Below, one piece after another: positions 33,306-47,042 of a stretch of 64,000 bases of DNA. The DNA is from Undaria pinnatifida (lineage: Eukaryota > Sar > Phaeophyceae > Laminariales > Alariaceae). The stretch is taken from NCBI GenBank assembly GCA_012845835.1, contig JABAKD010000023.1, forward strand, positions 3,548,200 through 3,612,199, written 5' to 3'. Made by a program: the position numbers and the translations under genes. The notes beneath the pieces were generated by a model that had not been told where the DNA came from, did no database searches, and saw only the letters and a program-made list of their open reading frames with translations. Position 1 is the first letter of the stretch. The number at the start of each line of letters is the position of its first letter.

Positions 33306-35230
33306 TATATATTCGTACCAGGTATATATATATATATATTGATATGCGTGCATCCAAAGATAAGTATTTTGATATCTTCACGCCAAGGTACGCATACTGG
33401 TCTACGATCAGCGGTAGTTCATCTCCTCCCCACCTCCAGTTGAACATACATGCCGGATTCACGCTATTTTCTTAAAATACAACCACTGCTCTCGTTTTCA
33501 CATTCCCTGTCACTCTCCATTTCCTAGTAGTGCGCTCTATCTAGTGCTCTCTCTACCTATTCCTGCAAACCTTCAGGTTCTTCTGATATCTCCACAAAAT
33601 CATCCGATTCATTGAACCCTGATAACGCGTCTTTCCACGTCGTGACCCCGCGCTTTGCTGCTTCGACTGCTACTATCATGTCATTGATATATACCTTGAA
33701 TATATTGGGTGAAAGTGTACAACCCTGTGCAACTCTTTGTAGAAAATCAACAAATATTTGGATATTCTTCCGTCCAGCATCACCGTCATCTTTTTCATAT
33801 ATCTACATATATTTTATCTGATGGCGAGGCATGGAAGGGGTGATACGGTACGTTTCGAGAAAAAGATGTGTGTTGTTGTTCGGTACGATACGGTGCGGTA
33901 CTTGTTTGCGATTACAATCAAGCGACAATTGCTCGTTACAGGCTATGCTTTTCGCTATTCCCCAAAAGGCCAATTATACCGAAAACGGTTCTAGTATGAT
34001 GAAAACAAGCCTAATCAACAGTGAGTCAATACGGTCGGGATTTTCAAGACGTTCGGGGGAGCTTCGATCCGGGAGATCGTCGTCATGGTGTTCCTACGTT
34101 TTTTAGCTGTAAAGATTTTGGGGAATTTACGAACCGGGGGTTGGACTCTGTCACCCCCGTGTGAGACGGAACTGCCGCTATAGATGGGCCACTATCCTTC
34201 TAGGATATGGCGCCGTGGAACTCTAACCCACCGGCGATTAGTCAACGGGACTGAGGGTTCCTCACCGTGCGGGACGGTGTCGACCCGAAACTTTGCTCGA
34301 TATTCTTCCCCCGTTGGTACAAATTATAAAGACGAGGAACGACCTCTGGACTGGTGACTGGACCCTATCTTCCGTAGATGGAAGTGAGGCATTCTACAGT
34401 AAGGATGCAGCATTTTCTTGGCTTTGCTAGCGTTTTATATTTTGAGGAGTTCTTCACCCTACCGAACAGACAGTTTTTGATCAAACAACAAAAAGAAACA
34501 CTCAAACACTACCGATCCCATGCCTTGGTCACAACAGGTAGGAAACAGAAACAAGTGCCTACCGAAATGGCGTTCCAACGCTAGTGAGCTTAAGAGTCGC
34601 GAATTTTGCAGAAAAAATGAAGTATCGCTGATTTCCAAAGCGTTACCTCTCTCGCAGCAGGCGTCCGTTGTCTTAGCATGCAAACCCCAGCAAATCAGAA
34701 ACCGACCGGTGGCGTGGACAATTTTATACCTCTTGGAGAGTTGTCAACTCACGAAGATATCGGTGCTCGTCCCCGGGTCGTCGAAGTTGTAGTAATGTAG
34801 ATGGATTCCGATCCCAGCATGTGACCCTACGGTCCCCGGGTTACGCTTACACTGTTCTCGAACCCAGGCCAATGAGCGGTCCTACGAAGAGGGCATGTAT
34901 TCTTTCCGTCTAAAATATATTGAGCCTGAAAAATGTTACTTGTAAAATCGTAAGAGCTGTCGTCGCGTACTGTACCTGCAAAAAGAGGGCGATTTAGAGC
35001 AACAAGCAGCAGCATTGCTACAACCTTCGAGGAGTCGAATGACGATGGTGGCGATACGGTGTTTCGCGCTGGGAACACCGTCAGCGCACCTCTCTACGAT
35101 CAGACAACAACACAGACAGTCGATCTGCGAGGCTCGGATCTATACCATATGCCTTCTTATATGGTCGTCGTCAGAAGCTGGCTCAGTGCGCCATACAACG
35201 AGAATCGTGCAAAACCCAATATCGTATTTG
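33306..35230. other. No gene recognised
   Basis: It includes a (TA)n run at 33324-33340. Frames are short and lack domains. Confidence 0.4.
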
Positions 35231-35745
35231 CGACGATTTTCGGGGTTTAGGAGCCCCGTCATTCAGAAACCATTTCAGCCAAAAAACGGTATACCTTACT
35301 ACCTCTGTACCGTAGCGCGCGGCATTTCCGACGGTTCGGGGGTAAGGAGGCCGCCAAAAAACGGTATACCTTACTACCTCTATACCGTAGCACGCGGCAT
35401 TTCCGACGGGTTTGGGTTAAGGAGCCTCGTCATTCAGAAACCATTTCAGCCAAAAAACGGTATACCTTAATACCTCTATACCGTAGCACGCGGCATTTCC
35501 GACGATTTTCGGGGTTAAGGAGCCCCGTCGTTCAGAAACCATTTCAGCCAAAAAACGGTATACCTTACTACCTCTGTACCGTAGCGCGCGGCATTTCCGA
35601 CGGTTCGGGGGTAAGGAGCCTACCATAAAACGGTATACCTTACTACCTCTATACCGTAGCACGCGGCATTTCCGACGGTTTTGGGTTAAGGAGCCCCGTC
35701 ATTCAGAAACCATTTAAGACGAAAACTGCAACCTCTGTCGTAGTA
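35231..35745 (+). repeat. Hairpin-bearing satellite array
   Basis: Five to six units of two alternating lengths (about 98 and 75 bp) share CCAAAAAACGGTATACCTTA, then CTACCTCTATACCGTAGC, then ACGCGGCATTTCCGAC. Each unit contains an inverted repeat ACGGTATA / TATACCGT around a 12-base loop (one mismatch in units that read TGTACCGT). Long units add GAGCCCCGTCATTCAGAAAC. Matching units occur at 56340-56580 inside a TIR element. The last unit ends with CAACCTCTGTCGTAG, resembling the terminus of that element family. Confidence 0.8.
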
Positions 35746-35783
35746 GCACGTGTCCGTCTATAGGTACGAACAGACATTTTCCT

Positions 35784-36240
35784 TTACGTTGGAATCTGTT
35801 CAGCCATAATGTGCCTCGATTTCTGCCAATGTTCCCTATTCAGCTGTACACATGTGTTGGGGTTGGGGCTTCCGTTGTGGCATGGGCAACAACTCGGTCG
35901 ATCGCAACGTTTTTCACCAATCAACCCGAAGCGCGTGGACATAAGCCGTTCGTCAATAAACTGGTGGGTATACATGGACTTAAGGCAAATCGTTTTCCTA
36001 ACAGCCCAACTGACTCCATACAGTAGCCCTTGCCTGCTTTGCGTTCCTTCTTGGCCGGAGCAGAAAACTCGGTATCCTGCTGGAGAACACTCTGTTTTTC
36101 CCAGATCTCCTTGCTTCCTGCAGGCCTACGAAGTCACGCCCACGTTGTCGGGCCTTCGCCAGCACGCACTCGGCGTGCCCATACCTGTCCCTCCCTTCCA
36201 CAGCGAGGGTGCGCACATTGTAGGTCGCTACACCGCCATT
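35784..36240 (-). pseudogene. LINE endonuclease (APE-type) fragment
   Basis: Read on the minus strand from about 36240, the translation begins YNVRTLAVEGRDRYGHAE and continues to a DFVGLQEARRSGK motif. That is the signature of the apurinic-like endonuclease of non-LTR retrotransposons, with the metal-binding Glu of LQE. Frame changes follow near 36080 and 35980, after which HQFIDERLMSTRFGL and NREHWQK continue the same domain. No reverse transcriptase is present and similarity ends near 35784, next to the satellite array. It is a truncated, frameshifted relic. Confidence 0.65.
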
Positions 36241-36640
36241 CGTGCTTCCTTCTGTCTCGCTCCGGCATCGCGTGCTGCAAATCTTGGCAGCGGACCCTTG
36301 GTCCGACCGCGACTTCTCTTTTTTCCCCCTTTGTTTCAGGTTTTTTCTTTCACGATTTAGGTCCTCCGTTTCCTAGCCCGATGCATGCCCTCGTTTCCAA
36401 TGCCTGGGTTCAACCGTCCCAGCCCATCTCAACCCCGACACGGACTGCCTACACCAATAGTGTAAAAAACTATATAGGAATTAGAATAGAAGTCTGGAAT
36501 TGCAATTCCGCCACGCCTTTGCGGAGGTGGTTGTGGAATCTTCCCGACCTAGCCGGCTAGCCTAATAGCAAGCAGTCGCATCGGAGTGCGAGCAGGCAAC
36601 AGTCCCAGCAGTAGCAGGGTGTCCCCGCAGTGGTAGCAGG

Positions 36641-36792
36641 GTAACCCTAACCCTAACCCTAACCCAGAGATTTCTAGGACTAGCAGGGTAACCCTCACCC
36701 TAACCCTAACCCTAACCCTAACCCAGAGATTTCTAGGACTAGCAGTAGCAGGGTAACCCTAACCCTAGATCTAACCCTAACCCAGAGATTTC
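36641..36792 (+). repeat. Interstitial telomeric repeats in a compound minisatellite
   Basis: Runs of CCCTAA (the complement of TTAGGG) occur three times, each followed by CAGAGATTTCTAGGACTAGC or its truncated form (CAGAGATTTCT). The runs contain three to five CCCTAA copies with some variants such as CCCTCA and CCCTAGATC. They may mark an ancient telomere fusion, a repaired break or a subtelomeric repeat. Confidence 0.85.
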
Positions 36793-37024
36793 TCTGTTTT
36801 CACTCTTCATTTCATATAAATAGAAAAAATGCTCGCGTACACTACCGCCCGACACTCTCGTCCTCGCTGTCGCACGAAGCTACATAATACCAGGTCCCGG
36901 CCGGGCTTAGCTTGCCTTATCATCAGCTCGGCTACGCTCAGCAGCCCATCGAGTGCAGCAACCGCGCCATGCCGTGCGGTGCCGTGCCTTGACTTGCGGT
37001 GGCCGTGACCACGTTTTCGTGTGT

Positions 37025-37215
37025 GCACTCGTCCGTGGGACGGATGCTTGGCTCATGGTTTCAAGAGGTATTCGTCCGTGGACGAATACCCGCTTCATGC
37101 TTTCTGAGAGAGTATTCGTCCGTGGACGATTACTCGCCCCATGAGTTTGGGCAGGGTGCTCGTCCACGAATGAATACCTGCCTCGAGTACTTGTCCGACG
37201 CACGAATACTTGAAG
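37025..37215. repeat. Tandem palindromes, about 44-bp unit
   Basis: Four to five units carry variants of an inverted repeat; the best copy, starting GTATTCGTCCGTGGACGAAT at 37069, has a 10-bp stem and 2-base loop. Spacers vary around TTCATGCTTTCTGAGAGA. Confidence 0.75.
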
Positions 37216-38002
37216 CGACTGATACTAGCTACACAAACCGAACACGAAGCCAAAGAATGCGAATACCGTGTTGTTGTATATTTGCATTCGTGCGGAGGGA
37301 GTTCGAAGGATGAGATCTTTTTGATAAGTTGATATACTTCCCAAGCAAGCTATTTTGCATTTGTTTTGCAGTGGAAAACGGGGTGGCTTATGGATCGGTC
37401 AGATATACTATTTTTTGTATCAGGGAGGGCGTCAGACTTATTTTTGCGTCAGATAAAACCTCTGTTTTGCGGACAAGAATGAATGCTATACAGTTTCACC
37501 GATATGATCTGTGTATCTATGGTGCGGCAGTAGGGAGGAGACAACGGGAGACCTTTGTCCGGTTGACCTCGCGATCTCTGGCATTTTGTCTGTGGCATTA
37601 GTTGTTTGCCCTGAAGGCGCGGGGCTGTTGCAATCTGCTCTCGTGATTACACCGGTCGTAGGGGGGGGGGGGTATGGAAGAGATTTTCGCTCGCGAGGAT
37701 GAGTTTCCTATTGCCATACCTGGGTATTTGTTGTTTTTAGGTGATGGAATTGAGTCTGTTGTTGATTCGTCACTGTCTTGTGAGTAATCCGGGAGTGGGT
37801 GTTGATGAAGGATTTTCAGAATGACAGTTACATAAATCAGTTTCTTGCCGCTCCGGACAATTGGCCTTTTATTGGGTACCTAGTCGTGCTTGGCCGGCTT
37901 TCTTGATGGTACACTGTTGAGCTTTCGCGCACGACGCACGAGCTCACGCTTCTGGGCTTGCCTCGATTCTGTGTTAGGAGACGCAATACAATGGCTTGAA
38001 AC
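37216..38002. other. No gene recognised
   Basis: There are no domain-bearing frames. A run of 10 G lies at about 37661-37670. Confidence 0.4.
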
Positions 38003-38283
38003 GACCCCGCTTGGAGTTAACAAACAGGGTAACCAACCCCAGTTTCACTACACACCGTTTTTCACCACCCGCACGAGTGGCTCTGTGCTCCTGACGGACA
38101 AAACTGGTTCGTCGATTGTCTTGGCGCAAGCTTCTCGCTTACCATTCTAGTGGCGCAGCTTCGCCAAATCATAACAGCACGAAAGGTTTGAGGCGAGAAA
38201 GGAACACGGGGATTACATGCGCGAGTGATCCCGGGCACCCGCAAGGAAAGACCCCCAAAGTGACCCCCATCGTGGCCATGGTC
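38003..38283. mobile_element. Small TIR element with ACTCGCGCGAGT-type palindrome, copy 3
   Basis: The left part has GTAACCAACCCCAGTTTCAC followed by CCCGCACGAGTGGCTCTG. The right part has ATGCGCGAGTGATCCCGGG, then AAAGACCCCCAAAGTGACCC. The order matches copies 1, 2 and 4. The ends are diverged, so borders are approximate. Confidence 0.5.
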
Positions 38284-38841
38284 GTGAGCGGGGCAATTCC
38301 GCTCACTGGCACTGATGGCTGTTTCCATCCATGTCAAGTGATTCCCCGGTCACTGTATCGGGCAGCCGGCACTGCTCAACGGGTCCTATAGAGGTCCAAC
38401 TACTACTGTACCGTGGTGCTATAAAGTATTCTACACCCCCTCTTGAGCTCGCTTGTTCGGGTCATATGTAAGTAGATAAGACTACACACGCGCAAGCATT
38501 TCACCGGAGGAAACCGATGCGGACCCTCGCCTTTCCGACTAGACGGCCACCTCCTTCCCTCTGTCCCTCCCTGCCTCCCTCCCTCCATCCCTCACTCGAG
38601 TCACTTCACAGTAAGGGTGCAGCAGAAAGTTTCTGAGAAAGTTTATTGAGCTCCCAAACACGAGGAGCTCAATCTATCACCCGACTCATGATGACGTCCA
38701 AGGCATTCATTCGTTCAACCCAACCGAAGCTTCTATGCCCTCTAGCCCTACAAAAAAACACGATCTTCATACAAACTATTGGAGTAACCGCTAGTTCCTC
38801 GCCTGAGAAGCTCAACCGGACATAGAGGTAACTAATATTAC

Positions 38842-39071
38842 GGGAATCGGGATCTTCAGGACTGGGTCGCTCACAGCGCAGCGGGGAAATTCGACCCCCT
38901 CTGAAAACAGTACGTTAACTTCGCGCCCTCATAGCGCGCTCCCAGACGCACGGCCAGGGAATCGGGATCTTCAGGACTGGGTCGCTCACAGCGCAGCGGG
39001 GAAATTCGACCCCCTCTGAAAACAGTACGTTAACTTCGCGCCCTCATAGCGCGCTCCCAGACGCACGGCCA
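38842..39071 (+). repeat. 115-bp tandem duplication upstream of gene A
   Basis: 38842-38956 and 38957-39071 are practically identical (unit start GGGAATCGGGATCTTCAGGA), which indicates a recent duplication. It ends about 540 bp before the presumed start codon of gene A. Confidence 0.9.
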
Positions 39072-39608
39072 GGCTCGCGCCTTCGCAATGCGGCACCTGG
39101 TGGCCTAGCGAACAGAATGGCTCGTTGCGTGCGGTCTCGATTGTCCCTGCTGGGTTGGAATCAGCGTCGTGAAAAGCGCGCCGAACCCCGCAGAACCGAC
39201 GTCTTTCGTCTTTCGGCAGCAAACCTGCACTTTCATTTGCTTCCGATCGCAAAAAAGTGACAGTCCCGTTTTGCGGAGTATTGGCGTTGAGGTTGTGTGT
39301 TGTCAGCACAGAGAGGGGATGGGCACGCACACCCTCCAAAGCCGAACGTATACCGTCTATTTCACCTCTGGTGAGGTTTGTTGCACGCGCAGCTTTCACG
39401 TAGTAGGTCGATCGCGGGTAACGAGAGCAAGCGCAACCTCAACGATGCCGCTCAACGAAGCTGGGGTGTAGCTGCTGCTGCTGTGGGTTCTGGATCTTTA
39501 CCAAAACTTCGACCAAACTTCGTTTTAGTCGCCTCAGCACACCCGCCCGACGCGAACACGCGCACACGCACACAATTCAACACAGCAGCCGCTCCCCTCG
39601 CAGTAGAC

Positions 39609-41829
<2,221 letters not shown>

Positions 41830-41906
41830 GGTGAGCTCAAGATCAACCGGGCAAAGCGCTCCCCTAAACCTTTTATCTGAACGCGAACTTGAAACTTTAA
41901 CCTTCC

Positions 41907-44900
41907 ATGTCAACCGATCAGCGATGTACTCGCTCGCAACGAAATACCCGTCGTGCTGAAATTGCCCGCGAGCGCAGGCGTAGGCGCGCGTGCATTTTAG
42001 CGGGGCGGCGCTCACGACGTACCCTTCAAAACGAAACTCGAACGCAGAACACTAATAACATGGAACGTGATCTCCGCAGTAACAACCTGGACAGCGATTC
42101 TGAATCAGAGACTGACGTCGTTGTTCAACATTTTAATCGAATGAGAAACCGCATCCCTCGAAGACCCGACCCTAGAGACGTTGCCGCTGCCAATTCCATG
42201 GAAGGTTCAGAAGAAAGACTTGGTGTGCAAGCCTTTAATTCCACCAACTTTGAGTATCCACTTGAGGCGTACGAACTAAAATACCCGTGCTTGCTACATG
42301 AAAGTAACTATACGTGCCAACACTGTGGGTCTGTGCTATGGAAAGAGGAACGGTCTGGGTCCTATAACTGTTGTAACCGTGGGAGATCTGCCATTCACCG
42401 GCTTAAACCTATTCCACAAACATTGTTATCGCTCTTCCAAACCGCACGTTTTCGCGAATCACAAAGGGCATATAACGGGTTATTTAGTTTCACAGCTTTG
42501 GGAGCAGGAGGCATAGAAAACCGATCGTGGACTCAAGGAAAACCACCGACAATGCTTACTCTCCATGGTAAAGCATACCATAGAATTTTCGACTTACAGG
42601 AGAAGTATCAAAACCAAAATGTTAACAACAGTGCCAGGTTTTACATATTCGATTCCGAATTCGCACAGACAACCTCCTCACAACATTTAGATTCACGGAT
42701 TGCAGGCACTCTAAGATCCCACGTGAACAGCGAGATTAGGTGGGCTCGAGAATACAGGTCTGCCGTAGACACAATATTAAACACATCAGCGTCAGAGTCC
42801 AGTGCGCCTTTTATAGAGTTCAGTGAAGTTAGCAGAGTTAATGATGGACCAGTGTTGGGCGAGAATCCGAGTGCAAATGAAATAGCAGCTTTAGTGTTTA
42901 CCTCAGGGAATCAAAATGATGCGCCGCGAGCAGTTATCACCTATCCAAGGAACAGCCCAGATAACAAACCACGCTTCCTGCCGCTTTGGAGCTCTGCATA
43001 TGAAACGCTACAGTTCCCCCTGCTGTTTTTGCATGGAGAAGCAGGTTGGAGTAAGGGTAACTACAAAGAGAACCCGCCGTTCAAATCTAAAACAATGAAC
43101 CGGTCAAACACCGAAGCCGTAACGTTTCCCTTCTACTGTAGGCAGCGTATTCTTTCGGAGCCGATATTTAAGATTAACTGCCGAATCGCTCAGGAATGGG
43201 TCTGTGATTCTTTGAGCAGAATGGAAGAAGAGCGTTTGAATTTCGTCGAAAATAGTGACATGCAGCATAGGCTTGCTTCCAACCGGTCCATTCAAGACGC
43301 CCAACCTCATGAACAACCCGGTAAATTGCTTCCTGCTTCTCACCCTGGCTCACCTGCCAAGCGTAAAAGTGATACAGAAGACGCTCTATGCATCGTGAAC
43401 AGGCGAGGAAGACCGCATTTGTTCATCACCGTAACTTTCAATGCGGATTGGAAAGAGGTGCAAGAAAATTTGCTGCCAGGACAAAGTGCTTATGATCGTC
43501 CTGATCTATGTTGTCGTGTTTTCAAATTGAAGATGAAAGAAATTATGAAGGTTTTAAAGTCTGGCAAAATTTTTGGCGCTTACGACAGCCATTTAGCGGT
43601 GACGGAATTCCAAAAGAGGGGGTACCCTCACGCTCACATTCTCATGACCTTCAAAAATGCAGGCCCTGATGCCCTAAACGAAATGGACAAATGGGTGTGG
43701 GCTCAGCTGCCTGACGAAAACATAGCAGGAGGAAAACTACGTGAAAAGGTACTCAAATACATGATACACAAGCCGTGTGGGGCAGTTGGAAACATGAGTG
43801 CTCCATGCATGCAAGTAAACCGTCACACGAACAAAAAGTGTTGTAACAAGTACTTTCCGCAACCATTCAGAAGCATTGCAACCGTCAACGACAAAACTGG
43901 ACGGGCAGAATATACTCGGAGGAAGAACGGTGACAACCCGACCATAAGAATGAGAGTAAACAACCAATGGAAAAGTGTTAGGATAGGAAACGAGTGGGTG
44001 GTGCCGTACAACCCCATGTTGCTCATGATGTTTGACTGCCACATTTGTGTTGATGTCGTCACCGCAACATCATGCGTTAAATACGTGTTCAAATATTGTC
44101 ACAAAGGGGACGCGTTTATTCGAGCAAGGATACAGGGCATTACCTCAGAAGTTGAACAATATAGAAAAACGAGGTATATTTCAGCCGCAGAGGCGACGTG
44201 GAGACTATTAGGTTACCATATGGTGGACAGATACCCTGCGGTAACTAAGATTCACGCCCATCTTGAAGGAGAGCAACAAATCACTTATCCCAAAAATGCC
44301 ACCCACGATGATAGACTTGAGATAGCCGCGCAGTCACAGACACACGTGCTCAGGTACTACATGCGACCGAAAAATCCCTGCTTTTCGGACTTGACCATTC
44401 TAGACTATTACGAGCAATACACTATCACCTCGCCCAAAAAAGATGACCCTCCGCTTGAGTTTGCTCCGCTTGGCAAATACCTCGATGGATACAAAAACAT
44501 CGTTTCCAAACGAAAAAACGACGATCACGTTTGCCGAATTTCGTTTCAGAGTCCAGCGGTGGGAGATCTCTACTACTTGAGGTTGTTACTACACACGATT
44601 CCAGCCAGGTCGTTCGCAGAATTACGAACAGTGCAAACAGACACAGGCGATCCCGTTGTTCACCCTACTTTTCATGATGCCGCCAGAGCAAGAGGTCTCA
44701 TCACGGGAGACGAAGAGTATTCACTATGTATGGAAGAAGCTTCAGTGTTTCAAGTTGCGTCCCAGCTCCGTGCTCTTTCCGTTACGCTCATTTTAGATGG
44801 TGCGCCAGCACCGAAGCTATGGCGTGACTTTAAGGACAACCTCATCGAAGATTTCCTTCTTAGGTTATCCACAGACGATGCCATACAAGCTGCCTTGTGT

Positions 44901-47042
44901 GAAATAGACCTCAAGCTAAACCAGCATGGTAAATGTAACGAACAAGTCAACCTTCCAAAGCCTATGCATCCGCGAACTGAATTTGAAAGGATGCGTGATG
45001 CCTTCGACCCACAAACATGTGCAGAATACGCAGAGCTGCATGAACCGCGACTGACCAGTGAGCAGAGCCACATTTACAAAACAGTCTTAGACTCAGTTCG
45101 AGCCGATAATGGGTGTCCATTTATGATTGATGCGCCCGCCGGAACTGGCAAGACATACACAGAAAAATGTATTTCCGCAAGGTTGAGAGGTGAAAGAAAG
45201 ACAGTGCTCATCGTTGCTTCCACCGGCATCGCCGCCTTACAGCTCCCTGGAGGCTGGACCGCGCACTCCATGTTCAAATTACCTATGGACGAAGCAATGT
45301 CGCCAACCTGCGTATGCAACATAAACACCAACACTCAAAGAGCAGAGCTAATCCGCAAAGCGGACCTCATCATTTGGGACGAGTTACCTATGACCCACAG
45401 ATATTGCATTGAGGCCCTCGACAGAACACTTCAAGATCTGATGAAAAACAATAAGCTTTTTGGTGGAAAAACTATTTTGTTCAGTGGAGATTGGCGCCAA
45501 ACAGGGCCAATAGTTAAGAACGGCACCGCCACCGATACCGTCGACGCAGCCTTTATTTCTAGCCCCCTATGGAAACACGTTAAACGCATGAGACTAACCA
45601 AATCGCAACGAGACAAAGATGATCCTCAGTATGCTGCTTTTGTGCGGGCGATAGGCGAGGGTACCCACCCTACACAATCAATCGACGGCACGGACATGAT
45701 TGCCTTGAATAACCACAACCTCGATGCCAATGACCACTTCCAGCTCAAATATACAACAAATTTCGATGAGCTCATGAACTTTGTGTATCCCAATGTCAAT
45801 GAACAATCGCGCAACTGGGACAAACGCGCCATATTGGCGACCACCAACAACGCAATTGACCGTTCTAATGAAGCCATATCGGACTTGCGGCCCGGAGAGT
45901 ACTGTACATACCTCAGCTCAGATACACTAATAAGTGATGAGACCACGCCTCACACAGCCTTTGCTTCTCCTGAACACCTCCACCAATTAAACGTGCAAGG
46001 TGTCCCTCCCCATGAGCTTTGCCTCAAGTCAGACGGACTTGCGATGATCGTGCGAAATCTCAACTTTTCGGAGGGACTCATCAACGGTCAAAAATGCGTT
46101 GTCCTCGCAGTTTCCCCAAACAGCCGAGTCCTTCAAGTCGAACTTCTCACCGAAACATCGCCCCATCCAATTGTTTTGATTCCACGTATAGGCTTTCGTG
46201 CGACAGTTGGAAGAAATGGCATCACGTTCATGCGAACACAGTTTCCCATCCGAACTTCATATTCCGTCACGGTGAATCGTTCACAGGGACAGACACTTAC
46301 AAAAATTGGCTTGGACTTGAGATCACCTGCGTTTGGGCATGGTCAACTTTACGTCGCGCTCAGCCGTGCGCAAAATCGCCAGTCAATTATGTGCCTTTTA
46401 CCACAAGAACATATTGTTGACGGCATTCCACACACGGAGAACATTGTATACCCTCCTTTCACCGCTGCCGCCACAGGCCAAGCTGTAACACCTCCACCGT
46501 ATCAACCTCCAAACACCTCGCCTCCTGCGCCCTCCAATGCCTCCTCTCAACCGTCAAGTGACAGCCAAACTCCACCTCCAACATGGACAGTCGTCGACGA
46601 AATTGGGGATGGAGCATGCGGATTTCGCGGCATAGCACGACGAATATACAACGACCCAAACAGACACTACCAAGTACGCTCGGAAATACTCCAATACATG
46701 AACGAAAACCGCAACGACCCTAACTTGCTAAACGCCATTTCCGCTGGCATGAACCATGAACTACTCCAAGCCCTTGGTGAACCGCCACAACAGTATACAT
46801 CATATGATAACTACCTCTCCATCATGTCTCACCCGCGAGCTTACCTTGGTGAGCCAGAAATTTACGCATGCATGCAACGATACAACATACCCATAAACGT
46901 TACTATCGGAAACAACCCCCGACCAAATCCTCAAAACGCCGACCCTTCTACCATACACCTGCACTATCAACCACAATCACGTCATTACTCTTCCCTAATC
47001 CTAAATAACCCTTCCACCGACCATCCGCCTGTCGCAGCATGA
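41907..47042 (+). CDS. Helitron Rep-helicase with C-terminal OTU domain, intact 1711 aa
   Basis: This is the rolling-circle transposition protein of a Helitron. Residues 1-80 are Arg-rich, and a Cys/His segment (CQHCGSVLW) follows near residue 140. The HUH endonuclease has H575-A-H577 and the paired catalytic Tyr Y726 and Y730 (KYVFKYCHK), which nick and join DNA strands. The SF1B Pif1-like helicase has Walker A GTGKT at 1079-1083, D1158-E1159 in IIWDELP, a GDWRQ motif and YVALSRA at 1482-1488. After a Pro-rich linker (about 1530-1555), an OTU cysteine protease domain has D1568-GA-C1571 and H1693. All catalytic residues are present and there is no internal stop or frameshift, so the copy is young and possibly active. 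It starts 77 bp after gene A. The element's 5' TC and 3' CTRR ends could not be fixed. Confidence 0.95.
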   Translation: MSTDQRCTRSQRNTRRAEIARERRRRRACILAGRRSRRTLQNETRTQNTNNMERDLRSNNLDSDSESETDVVVQHFNRMRNRIPRRPDPRDVAAANSMEGSEERLGVQAFNSTNFEYPLEAYELKYPCLLHESNYTCQHCGSVLWKEERSGSYNCCNRGRSAIHRLKPIPQTLLSLFQTARFRESQRAYNGLFSFTALGAGGIENRSWTQGKPPTMLTLHGKAYHRIFDLQEKYQNQNVNNSARFYIFDSEFAQTTSSQHLDSRIAGTLRSHVNSEIRWAREYRSAVDTILNTSASESSAPFIEFSEVSRVNDGPVLGENPSANEIAALVFTSGNQNDAPRAVITYPRNSPDNKPRFLPLWSSAYETLQFPLLFLHGEAGWSKGNYKENPPFKSKTMNRSNTEAVTFPFYCRQRILSEPIFKINCRIAQEWVCDSLSRMEEERLNFVENSDMQHRLASNRSIQDAQPHEQPGKLLPASHPGSPAKRKSDTEDALCIVNRRGRPHLFITVTFNADWKEVQENLLPGQSAYDRPDLCCRVFKLKMKEIMKVLKSGKIFGAYDSHLAVTEFQKRGYPHAHILMTFKNAGPDALNEMDKWVWAQLPDENIAGGKLREKVLKYMIHKPCGAVGNMSAPCMQVNRHTNKKCCNKYFPQPFRSIATVNDKTGRAEYTRRKNGDNPTIRMRVNNQWKSVRIGNEWVVPYNPMLLMMFDCHICVDVVTATSCVKYVFKYCHKGDAFIRARIQGITSEVEQYRKTRYISAAEATWRLLGYHMVDRYPAVTKIHAHLEGEQQITYPKNATHDDRLEIAAQSQTHVLRYYMRPKNPCFSDLTILDYYEQYTITSPKKDDPPLEFAPLGKYLDGYKNIVSKRKNDDHVCRISFQSPAVGDLYYLRLLLHTIPARSFAELRTVQTDTGDPVVHPTFHDAARARGLITGDEEYSLCMEEASVFQVASQLRALSVTLILDGAPAPKLWRDFKDNLIEDFLLRLSTDDAIQAALCEIDLKLNQHGKCNEQVNLPKPMHPRTEFERMRDAFDPQTCAEYAELHEPRLTSEQSHIYKTVLDSVRADNGCPFMIDAPAGTGKTYTEKCISARLRGERKTVLIVASTGIAALQLPGGWTAHSMFKLPMDEAMSPTCVCNINTNTQRAELIRKADLIIWDELPMTHRYCIEALDRTLQDLMKNNKLFGGKTILFSGDWRQTGPIVKNGTATDTVDAAFISSPLWKHVKRMRLTKSQRDKDDPQYAAFVRAIGEGTHPTQSIDGTDMIALNNHNLDANDHFQLKYTTNFDELMNFVYPNVNEQSRNWDKRAILATTNNAIDRSNEAISDLRPGEYCTYLSSDTLISDETTPHTAFASPEHLHQLNVQGVPPHELCLKSDGLAMIVRNLNFSEGLINGQKCVVLAVSPNSRVLQVELLTETSPHPIVLIPRIGFRATVGRNGITFMRTQFPIRTSYSVTVNRSQGQTLTKIGLDLRSPAFGHGQLYVALSRAQNRQSIMCLLPQEHIVDGIPHTENIVYPPFTAAATGQAVTPPPYQPPNTSPPAPSNASSQPSSDSQTPPPTWTVVDEIGDGACGFRGIARRIYNDPNRHYQVRSEILQYMNENRNDPNLLNAISAGMNHELLQALGEPPQQYTSYDNYLSIMSHPRAYLGEPEIYACMQRYNIPINVTIGNNPRPNPQNADPSTIHLHYQPQSRHYSSLILNNPSTDHPPVAA

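Noticed and set aside
35015-35470. 151-codon plus-strand ORF with internal repeats
   Set aside because: It is a reading frame through the satellite array, whose units change frame and length.
35809-36560. Plus-strand ORFs of 176-183 codons
   Set aside because: They are the antisense of the LINE endonuclease relic, whose minus-strand translation has recognisable motifs.
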